Of a DNA stretch of 64,000 bases, positions 35,126-48,070 are shown piece after piece. The notes under the pieces are model-generated. The model was given only the letters and a program-made list of their open reading frames with translations, had not been told where the DNA came from and made no database searches. The stretch's first letter is position 1. Each line of letters opens with the position of its first letter. Origin of the DNA: Warburgia ugandensis (Eukaryota; Streptophyta; Magnoliopsida; Canellales; Canellaceae); contig CP141137.1 of assembly GCA_035236585.1 (NCBI GenBank), positions 8,944,327 to 9,008,326 of the forward strand, read 5' to 3'. The position numbers and the translations under genes are program-made.

Positions 35126-37101
35126 ATGGCTTTGAATTGCAATCCAAAACATAAATGTAAGGAGCAATCAGGCAAGATACGAGTGGAGGAGATCATAGCA
35201 AGCAAGAGGTCAATGGATGTAACTCGCCGCTTGATCACTGCCCACAAGCACTTGCCCAACTCAATTAAGAAAACTCGAGATTACCATTCAACAAGGTAAA
35301 AAAGGAAACTCGAAAGCACTCATGGTGGGATTTTAATAAAATTTTATTCATCTGTAGTCGTGTCAAAAGTTTTTACTTTATATTTAATCCTATTTCGTAG
35401 TTGAGTTGGTTAGCATGTCATATTATTATCTTGGAGTTTTGTGTTGAAATTTTGGGCAGCTTAAAATATTTTACTACACAGTGAGTTGACTTGTTGAACG
35501 ACTAAATTTGCTATGGAGTCAAATAACTTGGACAAGTTTTTCGAGCCCACTCTTTATGGAGATTAGGAAAAAAGTTATAACAAATAAAAAACTACCAATA
35601 TCTGCTAGTATCTACAGGGTGGTGATATGCACATAAATGGAAATTGGTAGGACACCATGTAACCTCCTTTCAAGTGTTTTTTTTTTTCTTCTTTGAAGCA
35701 GATAAAGTACTTAAAATATCACTAAAATGCATGCTATTTTTAGTTAACAAGCCCTATATAGTATATGCAGGATCATTAAATATAACCATGGAACAAAATA
35801 TAGGCCTTTATACCCGATAGAATGGAATAGTGACATCCAATACGATATTTTAGCCAATATATCAACCACTATACCCATTATTTTATTTTATTTTTCATAA
35901 AACCACCCAATAGAGATCCAAATCATAAAAGCTATGATGACCCAAAACAGTAAATTATCAGTAGTCTTAAAATTAGATCCGGATATCTTTTACAAGTAAT
36001 AACTTTAGGTTAGCCAACATTTTATAAGATCTAAACCGTAACCCAAGAATCTCATCCAAGATAGAGGAAAGTAAATGGATGAGATGTGTTGTCATAGTCC
36101 ATGTAAGCCACGGACAGCCCATTTGAATGGCTTAAAGCTTTTAAAATATGGGCTTTACATGGCTTCTTGTCTGAATAGGTTAGATCTACTAAAACATGGG
36201 CCCAAGTATTGGAAGGCTTCTAATTCGAATCTTTTCAAAAGATCTAAATCATTTAGATCATAAAGCATGTGAGGGATGGGCCTACATGTTAAAAGATCTA
36301 AACCATTCAAAATCATAGGCCACGTTTAAAAGATCCATAACTATTCAAATTATAAGCCATAAAGGATAATGACATGGGATCACATATTCTTTTATAATTT
36401 TATACTTGTTAGATACGACGGGCACACATATAAAATGTGAGCTTTGATAAGCAGAAAATAGCAGGTGTTGTAATAATTTTTTATGCTGTTTAATTGCTAG
36501 AAATATAAAAACCTGAGATTGGAGTTGCATGGTGTCCTCCCTACTTCTCATGGTGTTCATATCATCTGTCTCTCTATAAGTGGTTGGAAATCAAAATTTT
36601 TGTAAGCTTGATCTAAGATAGACCAAAGCCCATTTCAATGGTTTTGTTTGACAAGGGGAGGATCATCAACACAATATCAGTGTCCCCTTAGTGTTATAAT
36701 GAACCAGAAGTCATCGTAATTGTATATGCTAAAAAAGTGTCTTCCAGTAGATGCCCTTTTTCTTTATTTTTTCAAGATCTAAGTTGTGTATCTTGTTCGG
36801 CTCTTCATACTTAGCTTATGTGTAGAAAATCACATATATCTAATATTTCCAATCTCTTGTTTATTTCTTTCTTTTTTTTAATCATACATAATTCTAATTT
36901 AAAGCAAAGAGAAACATAAACTACAATATTCCGTGAGAGTGATTTTTTGTTTGTAGGCATTCTCATCCAAACAAGTTGTATGGGTTAGAACTTGTAAAAG
37001 CTCTGTCTAAATTCACAAAAATGTAGGTGTTTATAGAAATCTGCATTTTTTACCATCTACTTATCATGACTAATGAATCACATATCTCTGTCAAACTCTG
37101 C
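35126..37101. other. Gene-free stretch
   Basis: AT-rich DNA. Between 35990 and 36350 the phrase agatctaaaccattcaaatc and variants recur, suggesting degenerate copies of a short dispersed repeat. No coding frame is supported. Confidence 0.45.
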
Positions 37102-37276
37102 AGGGGAGCCTTGGCGCAACGGTAGAGTTTTTGTTGTGTGACGTTGTGGGTTCAAGGTGTGGAAACAACCTCTTGCAAAGTAAAAGGTAAGACTGTGTAC
37201 TATTGACCCATGTTGTCCACCCCTTCCCCAGAGTCCCATATCCGGAAGTTTCGTGCACCGAAACTGCCTCTTTTTT
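37102..37276 (+). mobile_element. Au-type SINE, full length
   Basis: Box A (ggggagccttggcgcaacgg) is nearly perfect, box B has lost part of its 5' side (acgttgtgggttcaagg), and the tail is gtttcgtgcaccgaaactgc. An imperfect duplication starting tatctctg flanks it. Confidence 0.88.
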
Positions 37277-39054
37277 ATCTCTGCCTCACTGTGCCAGGCT
37301 TGACAGATGAAGCGGCTATCTGATCAAGATACATTCAATCGGGCAATAGCTAAGCTTAAGGGGAGTGCTATGCAATTTGCATTTATTACCTAGTGGATCG
37401 AAGTAATGCCTAGAATTAGATTCAATCCAATCGGTTTACATTTTAGGAAATCCAAGTGTTGGTTGGATTACAGACAATATTACATCAATGTGGCAGATTA
37501 GCAGCCAAAAACTACATTATGAGAAGAAGAGCTTCTAGAAAGAATGAATTGTTGATCACTCTATAAGCTTTTTCTAGTTTATGACAAGTATTATCTTCCA
37601 TTTGTATGTGAATGTGAGGGCACAGGCTGACCAGTGGATGAAGAAACAATCTATTATCTTCTGTATGGTCACCAGTTTTGAATGATCTGACCGTTCATTT
37701 AATTGCCCGGCTTTCAACACATATATAGTTCAAGAACCATGCAGATTGGTTGATTCCGTAGCAAGCATCTAACAGCTGTACTTTGGTCACAAGAAATAGA
37801 TGGTTAGAAACTTTCTAAATTCAACTCCCAGGAACACCATGTTCTGGATGCTAGAATCTTCCATGAAAAGTACAAGTGGAGACTACTTGTTTAATTTGTT
37901 GGAATTACTTGTTATACAATAGATGAGCCATTCACGAGAATTCAACCCCATCAACATATTTATGGCCAACAAAGGTTGGGGCATAAGCTAATAGAAGGGC
38001 CAGAATATGAATGGTTTGAATTACCATAAAAATACAAGCACATTTGGATTTTAGCCCATCTTGTAATTGTTTGATTTGTCAAATGAATTACAAGCATCTG
38101 TTGGGGCAAAGTACATGAACACTTACTGGAGAATATGGTAGCAAAATAGTAGTATGATTTCACATAATTACTGAGCATAAATTTTAAAGATTATTTTTAT
38201 TGTGGTAAATCTCTTATAACACATTCATCTTGCCTGCTGCAGTTCCCAATGAGGTATCAGCCAGTGAGGGAAGTATATCATGTTTAGAGGGGAAAAGCTT
38301 TTATGGGCAGTTACAGTGCAGAAGTGGACAATGATTGGTCATGGTCATTAAGTCTTCTGCAATTAATTGTGAGATAAGAGAAGTAACATCATGAGAGAGA
38401 GAGAGAGAGAGTACAATTAAAGTATCAGATAATATGACCGATGTCATGGTTAAGCTATTTGCCTGACTGCTAAGCAAGGGAACTTATTTTGGCAACCAGT
38501 AGACAGAGGCAGCAAATGATGGGGCAGTTCTTCTCAGTTCAGGACGTCAAATATAGGCTTCTTCCTTCATCATTTTTCCTTTTCCTTGCAGGCTTCTGCA
38601 GAGATTTCATGATCATAGATAAGTTCTGCTAAAATTCCTGCCACAGTTAACAGGTTTGCATGTGGGACAGCCAAATCTCAGCTGCACAGGAATTTTGGTG
38701 CATGAAGGTGGCCTTTTGCAAATGATTGAAGCTTTTGTCCTACTCACTCTTGGAAATGGCAAGGAGGCACTCACTAGATCTTCTGTTTTGATATCTGCAC
38801 TCCTTTCCTCATTATTTAGCTTGTTCAAATGTCTCATGTTGGTCTTCTGCAATTCTTACAAGATTAGAAACTGGTACTATACATGTGTCCATTAGTTTCT
38901 ATCATTATGGAAGTGCTGGTAGCATTTTACTTCTTGAAAGGCCATCAACCAGCCCAGTTAGGAGGAGATTATCATTATAAAAAAGGGTCGTCATTAATCA
39001 ACTCATGAAATATACAATAAGAATAATGAGCTCTTGGGTAAATTTTATCTTTGC
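37277..39054. other. Gene-free stretch
   Basis: No supported coding frame. A GA repeat lies at 38392-38411 and a gatctgaccgttcattt motif of the dispersed repeat near 37687. Confidence 0.45.
38392..38411. repeat. (GA)n microsatellite
   Basis: About ten ga dinucleotides in intergenic DNA. Confidence 0.95.
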
Positions 39055-39071
39055 AGTCAAGTGTGATGGGT

Positions 39072-39257
39072 AGAAGGAGAGCCTTGGTGCAACAGTAAAA
39101 GTTGTCGTCCTGTGACCTTGAGGTAACGGATTCAAGGCATGGAATCAGCCTCTTGCAAAATGCAAGGTAAGGCTGCCTACCATAGGCCCTTGTGGTTCGC
39201 CCTTTCCTCGGACCCCGCATAGGTGGGAGCTTCGTGCACCAGGGCTGCACCTTTTTT
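39072..39257 (+). mobile_element. Au-type SINE, full length
   Basis: It starts agaaggagagccttggtgca and ends cgtgcaccagggctgcacc followed by a T-run. A 17-bp duplication with one mismatch flanks it (39055-39071 and 39258-39274, agtcaagt-tgatgggt). Confidence 0.92.
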
Positions 39258-39274
39258 AGTCAAGTATGATGGGT

Positions 39275-40117
39275 TTTAACAACTAAAAAACATCTTCCAC
39301 TGATAATTTTTCTTTACAAGCTCTAGATAGCAAACATTGCCTAGAAAAATAATCTCGATTAAACAAGGAATTTAAAATAATCAAGAAAAGCATTTAAAAT
39401 GCACATCTCGTCATTTTGATTTTGCTGTTTTCTGGTATTTTCATACACTAAGGTAGCTCTCATCATCTCAGAGGTTGCCTTTTTATTGCTTTTTTTTTTT
39501 TTTAATCTAAGGTGTGCTTCTTGTTCGAGCCCCTGCTTTAGCCTGATCCTAACTTTTGTTTTATTGTTTATTTCAATGGTTGTGATTCAAAGCACAAAGA
39601 AACATGAGGCTGCAAACATTCAATAGTAGTTTTTGGCGGGGATAATCTCGGATCTGAATAATATGAATGGAAGTCAAGCCTAAAATTATAAAAAGAAAGT
39701 GTCTGAAAATTAGATGCTGCCTTAGAGTTTGAAAATACCAGGATTATACACATGATATGTTCTTCTTGTTAGAATCAACCGAATAGACGACTGAACTCTA
39801 GACAGCAGATTCTTTGGAGCATTAATTTGCAATTTGAATTCCCAAGACGGTCACTGTTCCATTCAGAAAGCTGTAATCTTAATTCTTGCAATTTTCTACA
39901 TAAAATAAACCTGCTGAGCCATTTAATCGACCGTTCCAAACAGATTCGACAATATGAAAAGATTGAGGGTGCTGAAGCCACGTTGCCCCAAACATGAACA
40001 ACTTAGGAGATATCATGCTTACAAAAGAAGAGGATGATTATCTGAACCTCAACGTAAAAGGTGAAGAAAGTAAATGTATGTCAATTGTGTAGTCTTTGAA
40101 ATCTTACCAAAAAGAGG
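39275..40117. other. Gene-free stretch
   Basis: No coding frame of note. A T-run sits at 39489-39502. Confidence 0.45.
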
Positions 40118-40174
40118 ATAGCCTGGTGCACGAAGCTCCTGCATATGCAGGGTCCGGGGAAGAGGCGGACCACT
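40118..40174 (-). mobile_element. Au-type SINE fragment, 3' end
   Basis: Only the terminal part is present: plus-strand gcctggtgcacgaagctcct and agggtccggggaagaggcgg. The similarity stops abruptly after gaccac. Confidence 0.8.
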
Positions 40175-40276
40175 AAGCTACCAAATATCTGTCCCTGAGC
40201 TACAGACTGGGCTCACTTTCCTCACTAATGTAAACATACACTGAAATTAACTCACCAAAATCTTTGGCCTCTTATT

Positions 40277-40462
40277 AAAGGGGCAGCCCCGGTCCACGAA
40301 GCTCCCACCCACCTATGCAGGGTCCGGGGAAGGGGCAGACCACAAGGACCTAAAGCACACAGCCTTATCTTGCATTTTGCAAGAGGCTGTTTCCACGCCT
40401 TGAACCCGTGACCTCAAAGTCACACACGACAACTTGTACCATTGTGCCAAGGCTCCACTTCT
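40277..40462 (-). mobile_element. Au-type SINE, full length
   Basis: A well-preserved reverse copy flanked by a perfect 17-bp duplication atctttggcctcttatt (40260-40276 and 40463-40479). It lies about 190 bases beyond the stop codon of the CHUP1-family gene, possibly within its 3'UTR. Confidence 0.93.
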
Positions 40463-40650
40463 ATCTTTGGCCTCTTATTGCTACTTCAAAGTGGACCAAA
40501 GGCAAAGGTTTACACTTCCCACCAAAAGCTTATAATAATCAAACAGCCAACAGGATAAATGAATGTGATCATTCATCCATAGCACAGCCAACAGGATGAA
40601 TGATTGTGATCATTGACGAAATGAAATTACCAAAAGGTGGTAAGCTGAGT

Positions 40651-43600
40651 TCAAATGATGCTTACTGAGATGGTAAGCTGAGTTCCGTCTTTCATCTCAT
40701 TATTTCTTCTTTCTGATGTGTGCAAGTTACGCAGCTCTTCAAATGCGTGCATTGTCTCTGCATCGAATCCTCCAGCAAACTGCAATGTAGAGGCCAAAAC
40801 TCTAGTAAATCTAGCAGTTCAGGAAACGTTGCCAAATTAAGAGAGAACTAAAAAAAACAACAATTAGAATAAACTCGCGCTAATAGCCATAAGAAAACAA
40901 GAAAAATTTTGCTTTTCCAGGAGGGAGAACTCGTGCTTTCACCACATGCACCATAAGAAAACAGCAACTCCTGCTTTGGCCAGATGCAGCAGTAATTAAA
41001 ACCACTACAGACCCTGAATTTTGATCTATTTTATAGGAAAGACTAGGTAACTACCAAAGCAGGAGCCAACCCGCCGAGGTTTTAATAGCACGATGCGTCT
41101 TTGACTACTTGTCCAGTCTATTAGTCATGTTACTCACCTGGTGTATTCTGAAAGCAAATCTCACTCCTTGAAGTAGCATGTATTCCAGTGCAGGATCCTT
41201 GTCTGATGTTCCCCTAGATAGGAGTTCCATGGCTACCCTTTTCATGTATTTTTTTGCCAGCTTAACTGATGCAAATTTTATCTGTAACCATCCAGAGGAA
41301 AAGGTAAGAAATGAGAAGCAAGAATGACCAGTAAAACTGTGTTTCCCTACATTTATGGAAGTGATTCATAAGGCCAAAAACTTCAAAGGAAAAATGATCC
41401 AGGTAGTGAAAATTTGAAATACACGTCATTATAGAATCGGAAGGATCAATAATGGCATTCAGAGTTTATGTAAAACTGCAAACTGACATTCTCTGTTCGA
41501 TCCCTGCTGAGAAGATCTCACCATGTAATGTTGGGCTTTAAGATAAATATCTATTTTCTTATTTAAATTTTAAAATCCGTTAAGGGGGTAATTTTTAGAC
41601 TAAAAAAACTTGTGGTCTGTTGCAACCTCCACCATACATCTGTGGCAAGGCCCAGGGTGCGCTTCTGCTTGTGGATATTTGGTCCTTTATGGCCAGATGT
41701 TGTGTGGCCAGACGGTTCTCAGCCTCCAATGAGTGGATTTCTGCATGTCAAATAAAAAACATTTGCTATTCTTTTGACATAATTGAATATTCTACCATCA
41801 AATCTAAGATGTTTTGCTATTCTGATTTTTCTTTTTCCCTTTCTTTGATATAATTGAGTTGTCTTTTCAAACTCTTGTTTCTGACTTGTGGCAATCTGGA
41901 TGGCTAGGGTCGGCCATGCGTGACAAGTCCCACCAAATTGGCTAGTTTAATCGCTATACAGTGCTGCATGTATAGATGGAGATTGGGGTTGGTGAATATT
42001 GTCATTATCTACTTTTCTTACCCAATTCCAAATGTTATCTTGTGAAGGCTGCAAGTTAACCAACAATTCCAAAGGTTATCTTGTGAATGCTGCTAGTTAA
42101 CTCAGGTTTGGATCATCTATCTACTACAGCGGCAACAGAAACAAGATTCCTGTTTCTCCAGGTATGAATAGAACCACAATGGAATTAGGTGTTCCTTTTG
42201 GTTCTTCCATCTATTCAATTCTTAGCCGATCAATTATCAAATGCCAACTTATGCGCCGCAAGATGTTGCAAGGACCACTTGCTACTAATTGCATGAACTG
42301 CAAAGGCCAGACACAGAGAAATGCTGAAACTAGATGAGAAAATATAATGGAATCTTTATCTTCATGACATTGGATCCCCCACAATAGAGACACACCAACC
42401 AGAATATGTACAAAGTGGGAAGTTGGTAGCAAAACATAACATCAAAGTATATAGTTAAATTCCCAGCATATGTACTTGGTAGTGCATTACATGGAAACAT
42501 AGTCCCATGCATGCAGTATAATTCGTTAACCACAAACAGGCAAAATGATGGTAGTTATGAAAAAGTAGATACAAAAAATGGTGAGGGATTGTAAAGACAT
42601 AAATATGAAGATTGCAGTGATTATTTTTTTTTTTAGTAAACAAAGTTGTAGCATAGTAGCAGTTATTATTAATGCTGACTTGATCATCTTAAGAAGCCTG
42701 TATTGACTCATCAAGAGATTTGCTGAAAAATACATGTATTTACTTGATAAAACATACCAGAAAATGTATACCTTACTAACAAGTCCAGTATCAAGCATCC
42801 AATCTGTTGGAATTTGAAACTCTTTGCAGTGGCGCATCATTCCATCTCTTGTTCGAAGAAGGTTATAGACCCTACGTTCCATCCTAGTTTTGAAATTTTA
42901 ACCATTATTCAGTTGCTAATAGGAATCTGTAAAGTCAATCCCTACTCGAGTGCACAATGTTAAGAGTGAAAATTATCTATAACATGTGATATTCTGAACT
43001 CAATCTGTGAAATAATAAAAATCTAAAGCTCTTACTTTTCTGACAATGCCACCATCTTCTTTAGTGCAACATCACTAGGAAGTCGAGGATCATCTTCATA
43101 ATTTGAAACTTCTGAATCCAGCTTTTTCAAATCACTATATCCAAATGCTGCTTCTCGTAAGGTATCAGCTTTCTTCTCTGGCCAATCAAAGTGTTTCAGC
43201 ACTGCTCTCTCGTCCACCTTCAAGAACAGGTTGTAAGGACTCGGTGAATATTAACACAATTTACATGTGCTAACATTTTGTGCAACTGACAACTCACAAG
43301 GAAACAAAGTTCATCATCGAGCCACTTCACAAATGCCACAACATCTTCAATGTCATGATACACTGCATTGTTCACTTCTCTTATCAATGAATTCACGAAT
43401 TCACCTTGAGTCTCAACATCTGCCTTTATCTATAAATTCCATAGTTTGGATAAAAATGGTATTAGATGCAGAGAAATGGAATGTAAACAATAAATGAAGA
43501 TGAAAATAAAATACACTTTTCTGCTCTCCTGGAAACTGAAAGCAGGAATTGGCAACTTACAGCAAGCAAATGAGAAGAACGAGTCTCAATTTCACCAATC

Positions 43601-45480
43601 ATGCTGCGACGAACATTTGCAACATTTATAGCATCACACAGTCCTCCAGAAGTATCCTTTCTTGAGTCTCTCTTCATCAGAGAATGGTAAAATTCAACTA
43701 CTTGAGGAGCTCTCTGAACCACACTTGTCCCTCTAACTGAAAATTTTGGAGGAGGTGGAGGTGGGGGAGGAGGAGGAGGGCGTGGAGCTGCAGGCGGACC
43801 ATCTCTTTTTAGTGTATCAGGAACTGAATTTGAAGGCCTTGGAGGAGGATTGGGAACTCGAAGTGCGCGCTTTTCAACATCCAAAGCTGTAATATTATTT
43901 GTTGCATGTCTGTTTACAAAGAATCTGGGACTTTGAATGACATCCAGATCATATTTTTGAGCATTCAGACTATGGCTTTCCTTATTATCCAGAAATTTCT
44001 CATCAGATGCTTCACTTTCTGACTCTTTTGGGCAGAGAAACCCATCAGATTGTCTCCTCTTGCTTACGGCAAAGTCTTCCGTGCAGCCCTTTGGTCCACT
44101 GATAGAATGTCTACGTCTAGGACTTCTCACATCTAGGGCATCCAACCAATCTTTATCTAACACATAATTGCAGTCTGAACTTCGGTAGCCTTCATCAGTT
44201 TTTGACCACTTCATTAGCTTCTTCATCAGACCCCGCTTCTTTAAAGTACAAAATTCAGCAGATCCCAGCATGTTAGGATAACACAATGAGCTTCCAGAAT
44301 CACAATCCTGTTCAGCATTTCGTTGAGCAATTGAATATTCAGGAGTGAGTGGCATCACTTTCTCCTCAGGTTCCAGGCTCAAGGACTCATTCAAATCTAA
44401 TATAGGAGGATGTCTAGAAAAATTATCTGAGTTACGCAGTTCATTCCTTAAACATGAGTTCACCCACCGCAAGTACACAAGTTCCTCAACCTCATTTAAG
44501 CGGCTCATCTGCAGGCCCTCGACTTGCTTGCATAGATCTTCATTTGTGTGCCGTAAAATAGATGCCTCAGCTTTTACCTTTGCTATAATATCACTCTGCA
44601 ATAGGATGTCGGGGAAATAAAGATCAAATTTAGACTAACATGTTTGAAGAAGAAACTCAATTTATGTAGTTGGCAACATTACCTCTTTCACCTTTGCAAG
44701 AGCAGAAACTTGGGATTCAGCTGATGAGAGCCTGCAAGTGAGATTCCTCTTATCAAGTTGCAACTCTTTGTTGAGGCGCCGCAATTCAACAAGTTCCATC
44801 TCTAGCTTTCTTAGAGCAGATTCTTCTTTTTCCTTGTCTTGATAACATGGTGGATTTCCCTGACATTCTCTTCTTAATGCTTCTTCCTGCTGTTCTGCGA
44901 TTGAAGATAAAGAGTTCAATTGCTCAGAAAGGTTGACCTTCTCAGCTTCAAGAACACTAACTCTCTGGAGGAGGCTAGTATTTTGACTTGTCTTCACATC
45001 AAGTTCGCTTTCCAACTCAGAAACTCTTGGATTCCCCTTATATTCGAGCAGCTCTGCCTGTAGTTTCAGCTCTCTTTCTTTAGATTCCCTTAGTAAGCTT
45101 CTCAGGTTATCTAACTCTAAAAGCAAATCACGTGAAGCAGAAGTTTTCTTCCGATGGCAATCCAAGACATTCGGGTGAACTTGAGCTGCGTTTGCCGAAC
45201 ACCGCAAGTCACCAATAAGAGACTGGTTTGATATAAACTGGTTCTTCTGATTACAGTTTTCAGAGCTAGAAAGGGGTAACTTCTTGTTTGGGATGGCAGA
45301 CTGATTCTTAGTTTTCTTTTCTGTTGAGAACCCTTTCACAATATGAGATCCCCAAGTAGAATTTGATTTTGTCTTCACTGCATTACAGTTGTTTTTACCA
45401 TCGTTACCCTGCTGAGCTAAATTTTGATCGGAGAACTTGCAGGATTTCGGTCTGCTCTCTGGAGGAATGTCTTCTCTCAT
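40651..45480 (-). CDS. CHUP1/IPGA1-family coiled-coil protein, 7 coding exons
   Basis: Coding exons on the minus strand are 45480-44683, 44595-43561, 43429-43298, 43217-43036, 42883-42772, 41281-41138 and 40779-40651; all introns are GT..AG and the phase closes at 843 residues. A coiled coil spans about 117-300. The family signature VEELVYLRWVNSCLRNEL is at about 302-319, a run of 12 prolines at about 538-549, and APQVVEFYHSLMKRDSRKD at about 562-580. The conserved C-terminal half includes FVKWLDDELCFL, VDERAVLKHFDWPEKKADTL, KKYMKRVAMEL and GVRFAFRIHQFAGGFDAE. CHUP1 links chloroplasts to actin from the outer envelope, while the paralogue IPGA1 (At4g18570) is microtubule-associated and shapes cell expansion. 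No N-terminal membrane anchor is visible, and the N-terminal WGSHIVKGF motif favours the IPGA1 type; that subtype call is tentative. A 5'UTR intron acceptor (TTTTTGCACAG) ends at 45499. Confidence 0.93.
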
Positions 45481-46480
45481 TGTGAATTTAATCCACAACT
45501 GTGCAAAAAGTGCAGACCTCAGTATTAAAATCCTTGCAACAACATATACGGGGGAAAAAATTCTAGTTACTCCAAGAAACAAGTTAGAGAACAAAGAAAA
45601 AAGGTAGAATTAAGACAAGTTACTGTTTCATCTAGAAAAATTTTACACCAGAAACAGCTAAATCACCAACAAGCATATACATAAGAAACAGTTCAAATTC
45701 CCTCTCGACTACAAAAATGTACTTCTGCCAAACTGAAAAATAGTTCAAAACAAGGTGAAAATGGAATTATACTAAACATACCTGTTATCACCACCTTTCC
45801 CAGCTTTCACAAAACAGGATCATGCAAATGAGACAAACCCAACCAGGATTATCTTACTTTGAGAAGTAAAACAGAATAACCACCTTAAAAGCTCTTAATC
45901 TAGATAATCAGGTGTTACAAAACCTCTATTATCTGAGCTGGGTTTTCCAGAAGTCAATGCAGAACATGGGCTTTCATGGGTGAACAAAGAGAAACCCAAG
46001 AAAACTCAATTGTCGAGCTAAATGCATTCTGTAAACCAGAAATCAAGTGTTCTTCTTATGTTCCAGTGAACTGAGTGGTAATCATGTCAAGGAAGAAAAC
46101 CCATGCGAATGGAACCATAAAACCCTCTGAGACACAAGTAGACGTTCTGCTTAAGCATTACTGGAAGTGGGTTTCGGTGGAATTTTTTTAAATGGGAAGC
46201 GCCAAGTTCGAGGGATCTGGGTTCGGGACAAGTGGAGAGTTTCCAAAGGGAAGGATCAGCTCGCTTCATTTGAATTTTGAATTGTTGGAATACCAACGGT
46301 CGTATTCTCGGCAGGCGGATTTTGGCTAGGAATTTCAGAAAGGTTAGGGTATTTAGCAGAAAACCGACAGTTCTTTGGAATTTTTGTAGAAAAGGACATG
46401 TTTCGGCCCCACGCTTATTTGGTAATCGAGACCGGTCGTTTTTAGCCAACATATTAAGTGGCACGTTTTAGTAATTATTA
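45481..46480 (-). promoter_or_regulatory. 5' leader and promoter region of the CHUP1-family gene
   Basis: A short leader exon part (45481-45498) follows a splice acceptor, so at least one untranslated exon must lie upstream. The sequence to about 46480 is the likely place. A 125-codon minus-strand frame (46087-46464) shows no recognisable domain and could be leader sequence. The transcription start is not determined. Confidence 0.4.
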
Positions 46481-47338
46481 GAGGAAAATAGAAAAAATTG
46501 GATGAAAAATGAACGAGATTAAATAGAAAATAGGAAGAATTAAAAGATGATGCCGATCAATTAAGGAAAGTAATATTTCCATGTCTCTTTGACTGATGCT
46601 CCAACTTTGATATTGGTTTCTCAGTAAAAGTAAAAGTGGACCTGCCTTTTTGGATGATCTGGGCCGTTCATCTTAATCATCTAATTGTAAATGGGTAAGA
46701 TATTTGATTTAATTTTTTCAGCTATTTTGAGTAAAGTTGATTTTAATCCAGTCTACTTTGCAACTGAAAATGGCTCGAAAAAACAACAATAAAACCATCC
46801 AAACCGTGTGATTTTTCACGGCTGTGCTCATCTATATCAAAGTGCTTAATACAATGATAAATTGAGGCACTTTAACTAAAACTGAGGCTCCCTGTTGGCA
46901 TTTCACTTGTCCAATTCAATCCGAAACTCTGGTTAACTACGTTTTTGTATGGTAAAATGCACTAACCATCTACTTAGGACGCATGTGTCTTGAGAGGGAG
47001 CCTCACTTTTTGGGCCTAGATAAAGAGCCTATTATATCACTTTGCTACCGGAGAAAACACCACAAAATCCCAAATGACAGTAGAAAACACTTTCCTTGGA
47101 GCCAAATCTTTTGCTTGGCATGAATTTCAGGCCATTGCAAGCAAACATGGACCCACCGGATGGACTTTGGATCATCTATAAGAGAGGTCGATCGACCATT
47201 AAAAAGAAAAAAGAAAAAAAAAATTGAGCATAATTGATTTCCTGCGCAGCTAAATTGGGGCCCAGATGTTGGATGATTACAACCGTTGATGTAAACAGGC
47301 ATACAAGAGTACCCAAGAAGATGCGGGCTTTAAGATTG
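46481..47338. other. Intergenic stretch
   Basis: No coding frame. Copies of the dispersed gatctgggccgttcatctta and ggacccaccggatggacttt type motifs lie near 46656 and 47151, as seen in short non-coding repeats of some woody plants. Confidence 0.4.
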
Positions 47339-47459
47339 TCTAACTCTAATCACAAGGAGATTGAAATCTCCTTTAACAGTGCATCAGCCTTATTATTGTA
47401 ACTCTAATCACAAGGAGATTGAAATCTCCTTCTTTAACAATGCATCAGCCTTGTTGTAA
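47339..47459. repeat. Tandem duplication, two units of about 60 bp
   Basis: The first unit (about 47339-47397) and second (about 47399-47459) share taactctaatcacaaggag, attgaaatctcctt and gcatcagcctt. The second has four extra bases (cttt-type) inside. Confidence 0.88.
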
Positions 47460-47524
47460 AAGGGCAGCCCCCAGCGCAGGAAGCTCTCGCCTATGCATGG
47501 TCTGGGGATGGGGCAGACCACATC
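47460..47524 (-). mobile_element. Au-type SINE fragment, 3' end
   Basis: Plus-strand gggcagcccccagcgcagga and ggtctggggatggggcagac identify the terminal third. The rest is replaced by the inverted repeat that follows. Confidence 0.8.
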
Positions 47525-47529
47525 AGAAA

Positions 47530-47605
47530 TTGAAAGACCCTCCTCGTTTCTGGTATTGAAACGAGGAGGGTCCATACAATACCAGAAACGAGGAGGGTCT
47601 TTCAA
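47530..47605. repeat. Perfect inverted repeat, 29-bp arms
   Basis: Arm 47530-47558 (starts ttgaaagaccctcctcg) is the exact reverse complement of 47577-47605. The 18-base loop (47559-47576) begins with another copy of the inner arm sequence aaacgaggagggtc. Confidence 0.95.
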
Positions 47606-47894
47606 GTTCTTCATCCATCCTACGATGCTCGGAGCTTCGACTTGATAATGGGATGGAGCCAGAACTGCTAAATCAGATCAACCCAATGGAACAGTTGGGA
47701 GGCTATATGTTCTGTGATCAGAAACGTTGATCATGTGAGTGGCACCTTGAGATACAGACATGCCATGCCCCCAAAATCTTCACCTCCAACGGGATACACC
47801 TAACCACAATGACTTTGGCTGGAAACACTCGGCATAAATGGAGTTCGCAGAGAGGTCACATGGTTCAAAAGAGAAGATTTTGGATACATGGCCT

Positions 47895-48070
47895 TTCCAA
47901 ACAGGAACTTGTTATCGTGTGACTTTGAAGTTACAAGTTTAAAGTGTAAAAATAGCCTCTTGCAAAAAAAAAATGCAAGATAAGGCTTTGTACTATAGAC
48001 CCTTATGATGCATCCCTTCCCAAGATCCTACATATGAGGAAGCTTCATGCACCGGGCTGCCTTTTTTTTG
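47895..48070 (+). mobile_element. Au-type SINE, diverged
   Basis: The centre (atagcctcttgca, then an A-run, atgcaagataaggct) and the tail (gaagcttcatgcaccgggctgcc plus T-run) are clear. Box A is barely recognisable, and the central A-run has expanded. Confidence 0.85.

Noticed and set aside
35395-35465. tRNA-like phrase (tagttgagttggttagcatgtc)
   Set aside because: The D-arm-like part is followed by no foldable anticodon or T arm; at best an old tRNA-derived relic.
45481-45594. N-terminal extension of the CHUP1-family protein
   Set aside because: The extra residues are encoded upstream of a good splice acceptor (TTTTTGCACAG at 45499) and are not family-like; they are intron read-through.
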